Assembly (NCBI GenBank): GCA_964539855.1
Contig: CAZIJR010000011.1
Span: 1-18,177 of the forward strand
DNA length: 18,177 bases
Reading direction: 5' to 3'
From: XYD1-FULL-39-28 sp964539855
GTDB lineage: Bacteria > Patescibacteriota > Minisyncoccia > Minisyncoccales > Staskawiczbacteraceae
Of the stretch, positions 5,638-14,572 are shown one piece after another. Position 1 is the stretch's first letter. Every line of letters begins with the position of its first letter. The notes beneath the pieces are model-generated. The model had not been told where the DNA came from. It made no database searches and saw only the letters and a program-made list of their open reading frames with translations. The translations under genes were made by a program, and so were the position numbers.

Positions 5638-8340
5638 ATGAACGGAAATAATTTTACAAATAAAGCTCAGGATGCCTTAATGCAGGCCCAGCAACTGGCT
5701 CAAGAAAAGGGGCAGCAGCAAATAGATGCTTTGCACCTGCTCTTTGCTTTGCTCTCGCAAGAAGGAAGCATTATAACCACAATTCTGCAAAAATTGGGCG
5801 TTGAAGTGGAGTCTTTAAAAAAGAAGATTGAATCGCAAATAACAAAAATTCCCACAACGCTAGCCCAGCAATCATTTGGGCAGTTTTATCTTACCCAAGA
5901 TATGGCAAAGGTTTTAGACAGGGCTAGGCAGGAAGCGGTAAAAATGAGTGATGAGTTTATTTCTGTGGAACATTTATTTTTAGCTTTACTTGATACAAAA
6001 TCAGGAGCAAAGGATGTTTTAAGTAAAATAAGTTTTTTGTCATCAGAAGGCATAAACGCCTTAAAATCTTCAAGCTTGGATTATGAAGCCGTTACAAAAG
6101 TTTTGTCACAAATAAGAGGAGGCCAAAGAATTACAGATCCCGATCCAGAGTCAAAGTATCAGGTAATTGAAAAATACACCAGAAACTTAACTAATTTGGC
6201 TACGGCCGGAAAAATAGACCCCATTATAGGTAGAGACAATGAAATAAGAAGACTAATGCAAATAATCTCCCGCAGGACAAAAAACAATCCCGTATTAATA
6301 GGAGAAGCTGGGGTAGGGAAAACAGCTATTGTAGAAGGTTTTGCCCAAAGAATTGCAAGAGGAAACGTGCCCGAATTTTTAAAAGATAAAGAAATTATTT
6401 CTTTAGACTTGGGCGCCATAATTGCAGGCACCAAATACCGGGGAGAATTTGAAACAAGGATTAAAGCCCTGTTAAAAGAACTTTCTCGAGCTGAAGGGAA
6501 ATATATTTTATTTATTGACGAGCTTCATACGTTGGTAGGAGCTGGAGCTGCTGAAGGAGCAATTGACGCTTCAAATCTGCTAAAGCCGGCATTGTCCAGA
6601 GGCGAGCTTAGGGCAATTGGGGCTACAACCATAAAAGAATACCAAAAATACATTGAAAGAGATCCTGCTCTAGAAAGGAGGTTCCAGCCCATTTATGTGC
6701 AAGAGCCTAACATTGAAGATGCAACGGCAATTTTACGAGGGATAAAAGAAAAATATGAAGTTCACCATGGAGTTAAAATAAAAGACTCAGCCATTAAAGC
6801 TGCAGTAGAATTGGCAAGTCGCTATATTGCAGATAGGTTTTTGCCAGACAAGGCCGTGGATTTGATGGATGAGGCAGCTTCTGCCTTGAGATTAGAAATT
6901 GAATCTGACCCTCAAGAGCTTGAAAAATATAATGAAGAAACAACAAAATTGGAAATTGAGAAACAGGCTCTGAAAAAAGAAAATGGAAACGCCAGAAGGT
7001 TAAAGGCAATTAACAGAGAGCTAGCCGATTTAAACGAAAAAACAAAGGCATTGAGATTAAAGTGGGGAGCAGAAAAAGAATTGATTAATAAAATAAAAGG
7101 TATTAGAGAAAAGTTAGATAATCTCTCTTACCAAACCGAAATTGCTCAAAGAGAAGCAAATCTTGAAAAGGTAGCCGAAATAAAATACGGTAGAATCCCA
7201 GAGCTTTTAAAAGAATTGTCCGCCGTAGAGCAAAGGCTGGTAAAAATACAAAAAGAACATAGGTTATTAAAAGAAGAAGTTACAGAAGAGGAAGTTGCAA
7301 GAGTTGTTTCCAGGTGGACTGGAATTCCTGTTATGCGCTTGATTACCGAAGAGGCAAAAAAATTAGAAACAATGGAATCTACTCTGAATAGAAGGGTAAT
7401 CGGTCAGGCAGAGGCAATCTCAGCTATTTCCAGGGCAATAAGAAGGGCAAGAGCAGGCATATCAGAAGAGAATAAACCGTTAGGCTCTTTCTTATTTTTA
7501 GGTCCTACGGGCGTAGGTAAAACAGAAACAGCCAGAGCTCTTGCGGAGTTTTTGTTTAATGACGAAAAAGCGCTGATAAGGCTTGATATGTCAGAATATA
7601 TGGAGCGTCATACAGTTTCAAAAATTATCGGTTCTCCCCCTGGGTATGTGGGTTATGAAGAAGCAGGACAGCTTACAGAAAAAGTAAGGCGCAGGCCTTA
7701 TGCTGTAATTTTGTTGGACGAGGTTGAAAAAGCTCACCCTGAGGTGTTTAATATTTTATTGCAGATTTTTGAAGACGGCAGACTGACAGACTCTAAGGGA
7801 AGGATGGTCTCATTCAAAAATACAATTATTATACTTACTTCAAACGTGGGTTCTGACTTTATAAACAAAATGTCTTCTATAGGATTTTCCACACAAGAAG
7901 ACTTGGCCGAACGGGAATCAATGAGAGAAAAGATATTTAACTCACTTAAAGATTCTTTTAGGCCCGAGTTTTTAAACAGGATTGATGAGATTGTGATATT
8001 TAATTACCTCAAAAAAGAACAAATTAAAGAGATTGTTGAGTTGGAATTGTCAAAAGTTGAGAAGCGCCTGGAGGCCAAGGAGATAAAAATTGAGATTTCA
8101 GAAAAAGCTAAAGAGATTTTGGTAAAAGAAGGATTTGATCCAAATTTGGGAGCTAGGCCTTTAAAGAGGGTGATTCAAAGGCTTATTTTGGATCCACTTT
8201 CAATCAAAATAGTTACTAATGAAATTGCCGAAGGCAGCCGGGTTACGGCTGATGAGCAGGCAGGCAAAATAGTTTTTGAGGTGCCAAAAGTGCTTCCAAA
8301 AATGAGGCCAGTTAGAAGACTGGCAAAAGCCAAAAGATAA
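5638..8340 (+). CDS. clpB: ClpB-type AAA+ disaggregase with ClpC-like IGF loop
   Basis: A 900-residue Hsp100 protein, a little longer than typical ClpB. In order: Clp-N repeats (about 5-145); AAA-1 with Walker A GEAGVGKT (222-229) and Walker B FIDE (D294/E295); a long coiled-coil M-domain (about 415-535); AAA-2 with Walker A GPTGVGKT (622-629) and Walker B LLDE (D694/E695); then the C-terminal small domain and a basic tail. The long M-domain marks ClpB, which threads aggregated proteins together with DnaK. Unusually, the segment between TSNVGS and FRPEF is about 34 residues with I748-G749-F750, the position and length of the ClpP-docking loop of ClpC/ClpA; E. coli and Thermus ClpB have about 26-27 residues there and no such tripeptide. 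The alpha/beta-hydrolase gene follows after four bases. Confidence 0.92.
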   Translation: MNGNNFTNKAQDALMQAQQLAQEKGQQQIDALHLLFALLSQEGSIITTILQKLGVEVESLKKKIESQITKIPTTLAQQSFGQFYLTQDMAKVLDRARQEAVKMSDEFISVEHLFLALLDTKSGAKDVLSKISFLSSEGINALKSSSLDYEAVTKVLSQIRGGQRITDPDPESKYQVIEKYTRNLTNLATAGKIDPIIGRDNEIRRLMQIISRRTKNNPVLIGEAGVGKTAIVEGFAQRIARGNVPEFLKDKEIISLDLGAIIAGTKYRGEFETRIKALLKELSRAEGKYILFIDELHTLVGAGAAEGAIDASNLLKPALSRGELRAIGATTIKEYQKYIERDPALERRFQPIYVQEPNIEDATAILRGIKEKYEVHHGVKIKDSAIKAAVELASRYIADRFLPDKAVDLMDEAASALRLEIESDPQELEKYNEETTKLEIEKQALKKENGNARRLKAINRELADLNEKTKALRLKWGAEKELINKIKGIREKLDNLSYQTEIAQREANLEKVAEIKYGRIPELLKELSAVEQRLVKIQKEHRLLKEEVTEEEVARVVSRWTGIPVMRLITEEAKKLETMESTLNRRVIGQAEAISAISRAIRRARAGISEENKPLGSFLFLGPTGVGKTETARALAEFLFNDEKALIRLDMSEYMERHTVSKIIGSPPGYVGYEEAGQLTEKVRRRPYAVILLDEVEKAHPEVFNILLQIFEDGRLTDSKGRMVSFKNTIIILTSNVGSDFINKMSSIGFSTQEDLAERESMREKIFNSLKDSFRPEFLNRIDEIVIFNYLKKEQIKEIVELELSKVEKRLEAKEIKIEISEKAKEILVKEGFDPNLGARPLKRVIQRLILDPLSIKIVTNEIAEGSRVTADEQAGKIVFEVPKVLPKMRPVRRLAKAKR

Positions 8341-8344
8341 AAAT

Positions 8345-9106
8345 ATGAAAGGGGCAAAACCTATTTTCATAGACAAAAAATCAACCAATGGAGTCTTGAT
8401 GATTCACGGTTTTAGTAGTAGTCCAGATGAGTTTAAGGAGCTCGCGGTTTATTTGGCTGACAATGGTTTTAATGTTTCAGCTCCGCTTGTTGCTGGGCAT
8501 GGCACATCTCCGGAGGACCTGTTGAAAACAAGCCCTAAGGATTGGGTTAATTCTGTAAAAAAAGAATATTTAAAGTTAAAAGAATTATCTCAAAATATTT
8601 TTGTTATTGGAAATTCCTTTGGATCAAATTTGGCCATTAGCTTGATAAATGAACTTAAGGATAAACCTGCGGCTCTTATAACATTAGGAGCTCCGGTTTA
8701 TTTAAAATGGCACAAGGTTATAGTTTGCCGGCTTTATTCCTATGGATTTTTAAGAAAATATTACAGAAAGCCACCACGTCTTTACAGGACAGACTTTACT
8801 GATATGATAGACGAAGTTACTTATGCTAAAATTCCCACAAAGAGTGTAAGGCAATTTTTAAGTTTTATTAAAAACGAGACAAGAGAAAATCTTAAAAAAA
8901 TAGAAATTCCGGCTTTGGTAATTCATTCAGATACAGACCCGGTTGTAAACCCCAAAAGCGCAACATACATTTATGAGCATCTGGGTTCTGAACTAAAAAG
9001 AATTTATTGGTTTCGTAGTAAATTCCATATAGCAACAATAGATGAAAATCGATCCGAGCTGTTTAAAAAGATTTTTGATTTTATAAAAGAAGTAAAAAAA
9101 ATCTAA
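8345..9106 (+). CDS. Alpha/beta-hydrolase (carboxylesterase/monoacylglycerol-lipase type)
   Basis: The 253-residue protein has the oxyanion-hole HG (LMIHGFSSSPDEF, residues 18-30), the nucleophile elbow GNSFGS with S91, the acid in SDTDPVV (probably D198) and H228 in SKFHIAT. The segment APLVAGHGTSPEDL is typical of Est30-like carboxylesterases and bacterial monoacylglycerol lipases. No signal peptide is seen, so it is cytoplasmic. It starts four bases after the clpB stop and ends two bases before the acyl-CoA synthetase, suggesting a functional pair: release of an acyl group from an ester, then activation to the thioester. The natural substrate is unknown. Confidence 0.87.
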   Translation: MKGAKPIFIDKKSTNGVLMIHGFSSSPDEFKELAVYLADNGFNVSAPLVAGHGTSPEDLLKTSPKDWVNSVKKEYLKLKELSQNIFVIGNSFGSNLAISLINELKDKPAALITLGAPVYLKWHKVIVCRLYSYGFLRKYYRKPPRLYRTDFTDMIDEVTYAKIPTKSVRQFLSFIKNETRENLKKIEIPALVIHSDTDPVVNPKSATYIYEHLGSELKRIYWFRSKFHIATIDENRSELFKKIFDFIKEVKKI

Positions 9107-9108
9107 TT

Positions 9109-10845
9109 ATGTACAAAGCTATTCCGGAAGTTTTTTTTGAAATAGCTAAAAGGAATTCAAGTAAATCCGCACTGCTTTATAAAAAAGAAGGGGTTTATTT
9201 TCCTATTACATATAAAGAGTTTTCAGAAAAAGTTATAGCCCTTGGCTGCGGTCTACAAAATTTGGGATTTGAAAAAGGGGATAAGGTGGCCATATTGTCT
9301 GAAAACAGGCCCGAGTGGGCAATTGCAGACTTGGCAACAATGTTGATTGGAGGAGTTGTTGTGCCGCTGCACACAACTTTTAACCCAAAAGCAATACTGA
9401 CAATTTTAAATCATTGCAAAGCAAAGATTTTGGTTGTTTCAAATAGTGACTTTTTAAATAAAGTTCTTTTGGGACAAAAATATTTAAAGCACCTCGAAAA
9501 AATTATTGTTTTAGAAAATCTTACCGCCACGCAAAAAGAAATTTTAAGTAATAAGGTAATAGGTTGGAATGCCATATTAAAACACAACCAAGGAGTGAAA
9601 CACAAAAAGATATTTTTAGACCCAGATGAAATTTGTAGTATTATTTACACCTCGGGCACAACCGGCGCACCTAAAGGAGTGGCCCTAAGCCACAGAAATT
9701 TTTTGAGCGATGTAGAAGCGGTTGCCGATGTTATACCCGTAAAGCATAACGATGTTTTTTTGTCTTTTTTACCTTTGTCACACGTTTTAGAGCGCTTGGC
9801 CGGCTATTATATGCCTCTTTGTTATGGGGCCACAATAGCTTATGCGGAAAGCGTAAAATATCTTCCATGTAATTTAAAAGAGGTAAAACCAACCGTGTTA
9901 ATTTGCGTGCCCCGAATTTTTGAAAAATTTCACGATGCAATTTGGGATAAGATAAATAAATCCGGCAAACTGCAAAAAAAGTTTTTCCTTTGGACTTTAA
10001 AGCAAAAAAAAGGATCCTTTAATTATGGGATGGGGGATTTAATTGCCTTTCAAAAAATAAGAAAACAAATGGGAGGCAAAATCCGTCTTGCTATTTCAGG
10101 AGGAGCATCTTTAAATGAAAAAGTAGGTAAGTTTTTCTCAAAAATAGGAATTCCGGTGCTGGAAGGCTACGGCCTAACAGAAACCTCACCTGTTATCGCA
10201 GCCAACAGGGAAAAGGATTTTAAATTTGGAACAGTGGGCAAAGTATTGCCAGGAGTAAAAGTTAAAATTTCAGACACTAAGGAGGTGCTGGTAAAAGGCC
10301 CAAATGTTTTTTGCCAGTATTTTGATAATAAGAAAAAAACAAAACAGGTTTTTGACAAAGATGGCTGGTTTTGCACCGGTGACATGGGGTTTATAGATAA
10401 TGAAGGTTTTTTAACTATTATTGGTAGAGGCAGGGAAATGATTGTAACCTCGGGAGGTAAGAATATTTGGCCAGAAAAAATTGAAAACCTGTTAAATGAC
10501 GACAAGTTTATTGTCCAGTCAATAGTTGTGGGAAACTCTAAAAAATTTATTTCAGCCTTAATTGTGCCCGATTGGCAGGAAATTGAAATATATTTAAAAA
10601 GTAATAATTTGCCTTTAAAAGATCATCAAGCTTTGACTAAAAATTCTGAAATTTTAAAAATGTTTCAGCAAAGAATTGATGAAAAAATAAATCCTAAGCT
10701 AAACGATTTTGAAAAAATTAAAAAATTTAAACTAATTCCTCAGGAATTTTCTCAGGAGCAAGAAGAGCTTACCCCAACCTTAAAGCTCCGCAGGCACATG
10801 ATTGAAAGGCATTACAGCAAGGGCATAGAATCAATGTACACATAA
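9109..10845 (+). CDS. AMP-forming long-chain acyl-CoA synthetase (FadD-like)
   Basis: A 578-residue adenylate-forming ligase that activates a carboxylic acid to acyl-AMP and then the thioester. The P-loop-like YTSGTTGAPKG begins at Y180. The A5 motif GYGLTET lies at 353-359, the A7 aspartate D425 in CTGDMGF, and the C-terminal LTPTLKLRR carries the probable catalytic lysine K559. The TPTLK motif and the long C-terminal region after GREMIVTSGGKNIWPEKIE are characteristic of long-chain acyl-CoA ligases. It is predicted to be cytosolic or peripherally bound. It sits two bases after the hydrolase gene. If the host is a reduced-genome bacterium lacking fatty-acid synthesis, the enzyme may recycle scavenged lipids. 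Confidence 0.9.
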   Translation: MYKAIPEVFFEIAKRNSSKSALLYKKEGVYFPITYKEFSEKVIALGCGLQNLGFEKGDKVAILSENRPEWAIADLATMLIGGVVVPLHTTFNPKAILTILNHCKAKILVVSNSDFLNKVLLGQKYLKHLEKIIVLENLTATQKEILSNKVIGWNAILKHNQGVKHKKIFLDPDEICSIIYTSGTTGAPKGVALSHRNFLSDVEAVADVIPVKHNDVFLSFLPLSHVLERLAGYYMPLCYGATIAYAESVKYLPCNLKEVKPTVLICVPRIFEKFHDAIWDKINKSGKLQKKFFLWTLKQKKGSFNYGMGDLIAFQKIRKQMGGKIRLAISGGASLNEKVGKFFSKIGIPVLEGYGLTETSPVIAANREKDFKFGTVGKVLPGVKVKISDTKEVLVKGPNVFCQYFDNKKKTKQVFDKDGWFCTGDMGFIDNEGFLTIIGRGREMIVTSGGKNIWPEKIENLLNDDKFIVQSIVVGNSKKFISALIVPDWQEIEIYLKSNNLPLKDHQALTKNSEILKMFQQRIDEKINPKLNDFEKIKKFKLIPQEFSQEQEELTPTLKLRRHMIERHYSKGIESMYT

Positions 10846-10849
10846 ACCT

Positions 10850-11089
10850 ATGGATGGGACTAAGAGGGCTTTAATTAAAATAGGGATGGAAGTGGATATT
10901 GTTTTAAAAAAAAATCAGCCTACGGGTAAGCTGACTCACGGAAAGGTAAAGGATTTTTTAACTAGCAAGCCTGTTCATCCACGTGGAATTAAGGTGAGAT
11001 TAGAAGACGGGCAAGTCGGCCGAGTGCAAAAAATATATCCTAAATTTCCCAAAATGAACGGCGTAGAATACCAAGAAGGCCTAACATAG
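10850..11089 (+). CDS. ywbE: YwbE family protein (DUF2196)
   Basis: The 79-residue protein matches the YwbE family of short proteins: IGMEVDIVLKKNQPTGKLTHG, then VKDFLTS, then HPRGIKVRLEDGQVGRVQKI. The repeated beta-rich, basic pattern suggests a small barrel that might bind nucleic acid, but the family has no established function. The ATG lies four bases after the acyl-CoA synthetase stop, and no Shine-Dalgarno site is visible. The last codons and the TAG stop form the 5' arm and loop of the terminator shared with the convergent obg gene. The C-terminal extension (YPKFPKMNGVEYQEGLT) goes slightly beyond the core domain as I know it. Confidence 0.88.
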   Translation: MDGTKRALIKIGMEVDIVLKKNQPTGKLTHGKVKDFLTSKPVHPRGIKVRLEDGQVGRVQKIYPKFPKMNGVEYQEGLT

Positions 11090-11104
11090 TTAGGCCTTCT
11101 TTTC
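11073..11104 (+). terminator. Terminator overlapping both convergent stop codons
   Basis: A perfect 13-base stem, 11073-11085 with 11089-11101 (core AAGGCCTAAC / GTTAGGCCTT), closes on the three bases ATA. Transcripts from the left end in TTCTTTTC. The loop and inner arm hold the YwbE TAG (11087-11089) and the 3' arm holds the Obg stop (TTA at 11090-11092 on this strand). The T-tract is good only for plus-strand transcripts. Confidence 0.8.
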
Positions 11105-12076
11105 TGTAATAAGAGTGTTTAATATTTTTTTAAAGTCTTTTAAGCTAGTTTCGTCAATTACAGAAACCGGCTTTGCGTTTTTGTTTATTTTTTCAAAACT
11201 ATTTTTTATTTTTTCGATATCAGAGTCGGTGACTGTATCGCTTTTACTAATAAAAATGTATTCTGGTTTTTCCAAAAGTAGTGGGTTGTAAGATTCTAGT
11301 TCGTTTCTGACTGTTTTGTAATCTAAAATAGGATCTTTTGATTCAGCTGAAATAAAATGAAATAAAATTTTTGTTCTTTCTATGTGGCGTAAAAACTTTG
11401 TGCCAAGGCCTTTACCTGTGGAAGCCCCCTCAATAAGTCCGGGAATATCTGCCAATATCAGTTCAAAATAAACTCCCAAATTAGGCTCTAGGGTAGTAAA
11501 TTGATAATTGGCAACTTTGCTTTTTGCGTTTGTAATTTCATTTAATAAGCTAGATTTGCCCACATTTGGTAGGCCTATAAATCCTATATCGGCAATCATT
11601 TTCAGTTCAAACCTTATATCAAAAGTTTCTCCTGGTTTGCCTTCTTCAAATTTTGTAGGGCTGGTGTTAGTGGAAGATCTGAAAAAAAAGTTCCCTTTTC
11701 CACCTCGGCCTCCTTTGGCAACAATTTCCCGCTGACCTATTTTTTTTATTTCAATATCGCGTCCGCCCCAGACAGACGAGTTAGTTTGCACAATATGTGC
11801 CAGTGTCCCTACGGGCACATATAAAACCAAATCTTCTGCATCGGCGCCATCATTAAGCTGGGACTTTCCGTGTTCCCCGTCTTCCGCTTTAATATTTTTT
11901 TTAAAGCGAAATTGTCTTAAAGCTCCTAAATCAGAGACTCCTTCTATATATATGTTTCCTCCGCCTCCACCATTTCCGCCCGTGGGCCCTTCAGTCATTT
12001 TTGTTTTACTAAAAGTCACTAGGCCGTTTCCGCCATGTCCCGCCTCAGCTGTTATTTTTACATCATCTACTAGCAT
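11090..12076 (-). CDS. obg: Obg/CgtA family GTPase
   Basis: A 328-residue ribosome-associated GTPase acting in large-subunit maturation and stress signalling. The start is the ATG at 12076, giving MLVDDVKITAEAGHGGNG; an upstream in-frame ATG at 12184 lies inside the flavoprotein gene and adds unrelated sequence. The N-terminal glycine-rich Obg fold (about 1-158) includes PTGGNGGGGGN. In the G domain, G1 is GLPNVGKS (168-175), switch I has FTT (T194/T195), G3 is DIPGL (210-214) and G4 is SKSD (277-280) in place of N/TKxD. The variable C-terminal OCT domain is absent, as in many short Obg proteins. AGGA in the last codons of the preceding gene may act as the ribosome-binding site; the two genes are one base apart. 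Confidence 0.95.
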   Translation of the reverse strand: MLVDDVKITAEAGHGGNGLVTFSKTKMTEGPTGGNGGGGGNIYIEGVSDLGALRQFRFKKNIKAEDGEHGKSQLNDGADAEDLVLYVPVGTLAHIVQTNSSVWGGRDIEIKKIGQREIVAKGGRGGKGNFFFRSSTNTSPTKFEEGKPGETFDIRFELKMIADIGFIGLPNVGKSSLLNEITNAKSKVANYQFTTLEPNLGVYFELILADIPGLIEGASTGKGLGTKFLRHIERTKILFHFISAESKDPILDYKTVRNELESYNPLLLEKPEYIFISKSDTVTDSDIEKIKNSFEKINKNAKPVSVIDETSLKDFKKILNTLITEKKA

Positions 12077-12077
12077 T

Positions 12078-13322
12078 TTATTTGCTTCCTGCAAGATGAC
12101 CTGTGCTCCAGCACATTTGCAGGTTAAATCCGCCGGTTTTTCCATTAACGTCAATAATTTCCCCGGCAAAATATAAATTATCAATTATCTTTGATTGCAT
12201 TGTTTTGTGGTCTATTTCTCGTAAAGATATTCCTCCTTTTGTAACAAGCGCTTGGTCAAATCCGGTAAGGCCTTCCACCGTAGCATCAAAATTTTTGATG
12301 CTTTTTACGATTAATAGTCTTTCCACTTTTGGCATATTGTTGGCTATTTTGTTGCTTTCTATTTTTTCTTTATCCAGCAAAACCTCTGTCAGCCTTTCTG
12401 GCATAAAATCAGATAGTAGGTTTTTAATAGCTTTTTTGGGATATCTTTGGAAAATTTCATTCAGTTTTCTTAAAAGTTCTTCTTGGTTGAGTGAGGGATA
12501 AAGATCAAGAACCATTTTTGTTCCACTAATTTTGGTAAAATTTTGTAGGTTTGAGGTGATGTTTAAAATAGCTGGGCCACTTATTCCAAAGTGGGTAAAT
12601 ATAATTTCCCCCTGTTCCTTAAAAACTTTTTTATCGCCAGACAAGTATATTTTAACATCTTTTAGGCTTATTCCCTGTAAATTTTTAACCCATTCTTCTT
12701 TTAGTTTTATTGGACAAAGTGCAGGGGATGGATCAATAATTGTGTGACCTAATTTTTTTGCCAATTCATATCCTGCTCCATCAGACCCCGTTAAAGGATA
12801 AGATTTCCCTCCAGTGCAAAATATATATTTTTTGGCAATTACTTTCTTATCTTTTAAAATAAGTTTAATTATTTTTTTACCTTTTTTTTCTATATCTTTA
12901 ATCTCTGAATTAAAAAGTATCTCTACTTTATTTTTTACTAAATGCTTTGAAAGCGCATTTAAAACTTCTTGAGCTTCATTGCTTTTTGGAAAAACTCTTT
13001 TATTTTTTTCTATTTTTGTTTTTACCCCAAGTTGATTAAAAAACTTGATTGTTCTTTCTGGGCCAAAAACCGAAAAAGCATGAAAAAGAAATTCACCATT
13101 GTTATAATTACCGGCTAGGTTTTTTAAATTAAATTCAGCGTTAGATATGTTGCATCTGCCTTTGCCGGTTAAAAGCAATTTTTTTCCCGATGAGGAGTTT
13201 TTTTCCAGCACAACAACTTTAAGGCCGAGTTCAGCCGCTTTTCCTGCTGCCATCATTCCTGCAGGCCCTGCTCCAATAACAGCAACATCAAATTTTAAAT
13301 TAGTATCTTTTTTTGCCGGCAT
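12078..13322 (-). CDS. HI0933/YhiN family FAD-dependent flavoprotein
   Basis: A 414-residue flavoprotein with an N-terminal FAD-binding Rossmann motif VIGAGPAGMMAAGKA (GxGxxG at 17-22) and an acidic residue ending strand 2 (VVLEKN). The family hallmark GKKLLLTGKGRCNISN follows. The C-terminal FAD motif is YFAGEIIDVNGKTGGFNLQ, with the expected GGFN and a downstream STGHLAG. The length is normal for the family, whose substrates are mostly uncharacterised oxidoreductase reactions. The ATG overlaps the end of the DEAD-box helicase gene by 23 bases and the TAA precedes obg by one base, so it belongs to the minus-strand operon. No signal peptide is present, so it is cytoplasmic. Confidence 0.9.
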   Translation of the reverse strand: MPAKKDTNLKFDVAVIGAGPAGMMAAGKAAELGLKVVVLEKNSSSGKKLLLTGKGRCNISNAEFNLKNLAGNYNNGEFLFHAFSVFGPERTIKFFNQLGVKTKIEKNKRVFPKSNEAQEVLNALSKHLVKNKVEILFNSEIKDIEKKGKKIIKLILKDKKVIAKKYIFCTGGKSYPLTGSDGAGYELAKKLGHTIIDPSPALCPIKLKEEWVKNLQGISLKDVKIYLSGDKKVFKEQGEIIFTHFGISGPAILNITSNLQNFTKISGTKMVLDLYPSLNQEELLRKLNEIFQRYPKKAIKNLLSDFMPERLTEVLLDKEKIESNKIANNMPKVERLLIVKSIKNFDATVEGLTGFDQALVTKGGISLREIDHKTMQSKIIDNLYFAGEIIDVNGKTGGFNLQMCWSTGHLAGSK

Positions 13323-14565
13323 AGTTGGAGTGTTTTCTTTGTCCGCCTTTACGGGGTGGGTAGTTGTTCTTTTTTGGAACGCTAAAGTTATTAATAGGTT
13401 GATTTAAATGCTTTGAAATGTCGGGCAAGTTGGAAATAGGTAGATAAATCCTGGTCAGTATTTCAATCTCCCTGACTTTAGATCCTTGATCTGGCATTGC
13501 AAAGGAAATGGCTTTTCCTGCCATACCTGCTCTTCCTGTTCTACCGATGCGGTGAACATAGTCTTCTGGGTTTTCGGGAAGGTCAAAGTTTATAACCAGC
13601 TCAATATTTTTTACATCTATTCCACGGGAGGCAATGTCTGTAGCCACAAGCACCCTGTATTTGCCATTTTTAAAGCCCTCCAAGGCTTCTTTCCTTTGGT
13701 TTAAAGATCTGTTTGAATGTATTTCTGTAGCCGAAATTTTAACATCCCGTAAAGCCCAGCAAATTTTTCTGGCTCCGTGTTTTATTCTTAAAAAAATCAA
13801 AACACTTCCTTTATATTCTTCAAGTAGTTTTTTTAATAGAGGGATTTTTTGGTCTTTTTTAACAACAAATAATTCGTGCTCCACTTTTTCAGCAGTTGTT
13901 CCCGGTCTGGCAATTTCTATTCTTACAGGAAGTTTCATGTAGCTTCCGGCAATTTTTACAATGCCGTCTGGCATTGTTGCTGAAAAAAGCATAGTTTGCC
14001 TGTCTTTTGGTAATAGTTTTATAATTTTATTTATTTGCGGGGCAAAACCCATATCAAGCATTCTATCAGCTTCATCTAAAACTAAAATAGTAACATTTTG
14101 TAGATTCAAAGCTCTTTGCTGGACCAAGTCATTAATCCTGCCTGGAGTTCCAATAACAATATGTGGGTTGCCCCGAAGCTCTCTTATCTGTGCGTAGCTG
14201 GAAGATCCTCCTATTAGCACGGCTGTTTTTAATCCAAATGGCCTGCCTATTTTTTGTATAGACTCATTTACCTGCAAAGCCAGCTCTCTAGTAGGTAATA
14301 CTATTAGGCCTTTTTTATTGCCAGATTTCAAAATTTGCTGTACCAAAGGTATTCCAAAAGCTAATGTTTTACCTGTACCGGTTTGGGCTATCCCAATAAT
14401 GTCTTTGCCTTCCACAGCCACTGGAATTGCTTTGTGTTGTATGGAGGTGGGGGAGGTAAAACCCATTTTTAAAAGAGTATCAAGAAGTTTTGGAGCTATG
14501 CCAAGTCCGCCAAAAGTTACTTCTGGTTCGGCTGTCTTAAGATTATCTATAAGTTTATTAATCAT
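13300..14565 (-). CDS. DEAD-box ATP-dependent RNA helicase (RhlE/CshA-like)
   Basis: A 421-residue RNA helicase with all core motifs: Q motif (TSPTSIQ), motif I AQTGTGKT (60-67), Ia PTRELA (91-96), Ib TPGR (140-143), II DEAD (164-167), III SAT (195-197), V ATDIASRGID, and VI HRIGRTGRAG (338-347). A short basic tail (about 385-421, rich in Lys, Arg, Asn and Tyr) probably binds RNA; this is like RhlE or CshA and lacks the DbpA domain. Its gene lies just downstream of the cold-shock gene on the same strand but has its own strong promoter, whose predicted start site is one base before the ATG, so the mRNA may be leaderless. The likely role is RNA unwinding in ribosome assembly or mRNA decay. Confidence 0.95.
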   Translation of the reverse strand: MINKLIDNLKTAEPEVTFGGLGIAPKLLDTLLKMGFTSPTSIQHKAIPVAVEGKDIIGIAQTGTGKTLAFGIPLVQQILKSGNKKGLIVLPTRELALQVNESIQKIGRPFGLKTAVLIGGSSSYAQIRELRGNPHIVIGTPGRINDLVQQRALNLQNVTILVLDEADRMLDMGFAPQINKIIKLLPKDRQTMLFSATMPDGIVKIAGSYMKLPVRIEIARPGTTAEKVEHELFVVKKDQKIPLLKKLLEEYKGSVLIFLRIKHGARKICWALRDVKISATEIHSNRSLNQRKEALEGFKNGKYRVLVATDIASRGIDVKNIELVINFDLPENPEDYVHRIGRTGRAGMAGKAISFAMPDQGSKVREIEILTRIYLPISNLPDISKHLNQPINNFSVPKKNNYPPRKGGQRKHSNYAGKKRY

Positions 14566-14572
14566 AATATTT

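Noticed and set aside
12077..12184. Longer Obg start at 12184
   Set aside because: The extra residues lie inside the flavoprotein gene in another frame; the canonical Obg N-terminus starts at 12076.
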